Shown here in pieces: positions 63,865 through 64,000 of a DNA stretch of 64,000 nucleotides. The notes beneath the pieces were generated by a model that saw only the letters and a list, made by a program, of their open reading frames with translations, made no database searches and was not told the origin of the DNA. The stretch comes from Aquirufa ecclesiirivi (GTDB lineage: Bacteria; Bacteroidota; Bacteroidia; Cytophagales; Spirosomataceae), in the NCBI RefSeq assembly GCF_011250515.1, contig NZ_JAANOP010000004.1, forward strand, positions 1 through 64,000. The letters are read 5' to 3'. A program made the translations under genes and the position numbers. Numbering within the stretch: the stretch's first letter is position 1; each line of letters opens with the position of its first letter.

Positions 63865-64000
63865 GATGAGGTAAAATGAATGGAAATGGAAAGCAGGGAT
63901 GAGTAATAAATGGGTTCCTAAATTTAATACAAGTGCATTTCAAATTCCGTTTATTCGTCATTCGACACGACCCTGCGGTTTACACCGAATCCGCTACTCC
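63865..64000. other. Right edge of window, no gene seen
   Basis: About 136 bp upstream of the hydrolase gene. It must carry that gene's promoter, but no clear minus-strand TAnnTTTG element could be fixed. The last 40 bases are more GC-rich than the neighbourhood and may begin another feature outside the window. Confidence 0.4.

Noticed and set aside
63950-64000. GC-richer end of the window as a possible tRNA fragment
   Set aside because: No acceptor or T-arm pattern such as GGTTCGAATCC could be found in the visible bases.

Overview
The window comes from an AT-rich genome of a member of the Bacteroidota, most likely the order Cytophagales. The support is mutually consistent: two SusC/SusD outer-membrane uptake pairs, two kinds of type IX secretion (T9SS) C-terminal sorting domain, core promoters of the TTTG-N19/20-TAnnTTTG type, starts without clear Shine-Dalgarno sequences, and families typical of this phylum (DUF5916, DUF2911, DUF922, CRTAC1/ASPIC-UnbV, DUF1080). 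Genus-level placement is not possible from the sequence alone. No tRNA, rRNA, CRISPR array, transposase or phage gene was seen.

Layout. (1) 1-9671: the 3' part of a giant secreted adhesin-like gene, open at the left edge of the window. It has Ig-like modules, a degenerate peptidase-like domain, about fourteen 34-residue Asp-rich calcium-binding repeats and a type B T9SS signal. (2) 9692-11434, minus strand: hemA then recX. (3) 11539-18774, plus strand: seven tightly packed genes containing a complete serine branch in two genes (a SerB-SerA fusion and SerC), with a short-chain dehydrogenase, an esterase, a Gfo/Idh/MocA oxidoreductase, an SGNH hydrolase and a Nudix-type regulator. (4) 18792-20427, minus: a DUF922 lipoprotein and yebC, with a strong terminator lying inside the DUF922 signal-peptide codons. 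(5) 20610-25314, plus: a DUF5916 outer-membrane protein, DUF2911, then a response regulator, a metallo-beta-lactamase-fold hydrolase and a HAD phosphatase. (6) 25456-32653: SusC/SusD pair 1 and a secreted metalloprotease-like protein. (7) 32728-38823: housekeeping genes accD, a zinc-ribbon coiled-coil protein, Nif3, a Nudix hydrolase, a sodium symporter and a PBP4-type carboxypeptidase. (8) 38853-51664: a ROK repressor divergent from a locus holding SusC/SusD pair 2, a giant FG-GAP/ASPIC-UnbV protein, a vanadium-haloperoxidase-type PAP2 enzyme and a GH29 alpha-L-fucosidase. (9) 51727-60276: an amino-acid permease, a retropepsin-PDZ protein, a membrane EEP-family protein, rpmB, a ThiF-rhodanese fusion, rimO, a DUF1080 protein and a carboxypeptidase-regulatory-domain protein. 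(10) 60277-63864: a hipBA toxin-antitoxin module and a secreted alpha/beta hydrolase. Each of these two minus-strand units is followed by tandem double-palindrome repeats and then a matching terminator.

How it fits together. The ROK-SusCD-CRTAC1-haloperoxidase-fucosidase block looks like a glycan uptake locus with an oxidative arm whose substrate is unknown, and it is the best candidate here for an undescribed system. The vanadate-site residues of the haloperoxidase are intact and its start codon overlaps the stop of the CRTAC1 gene. The second notable structure is hipBA. Its operator overlaps the -7 promoter element, and its 3' flank carries about 100-bp repeats that are also found after the neighbouring gene.
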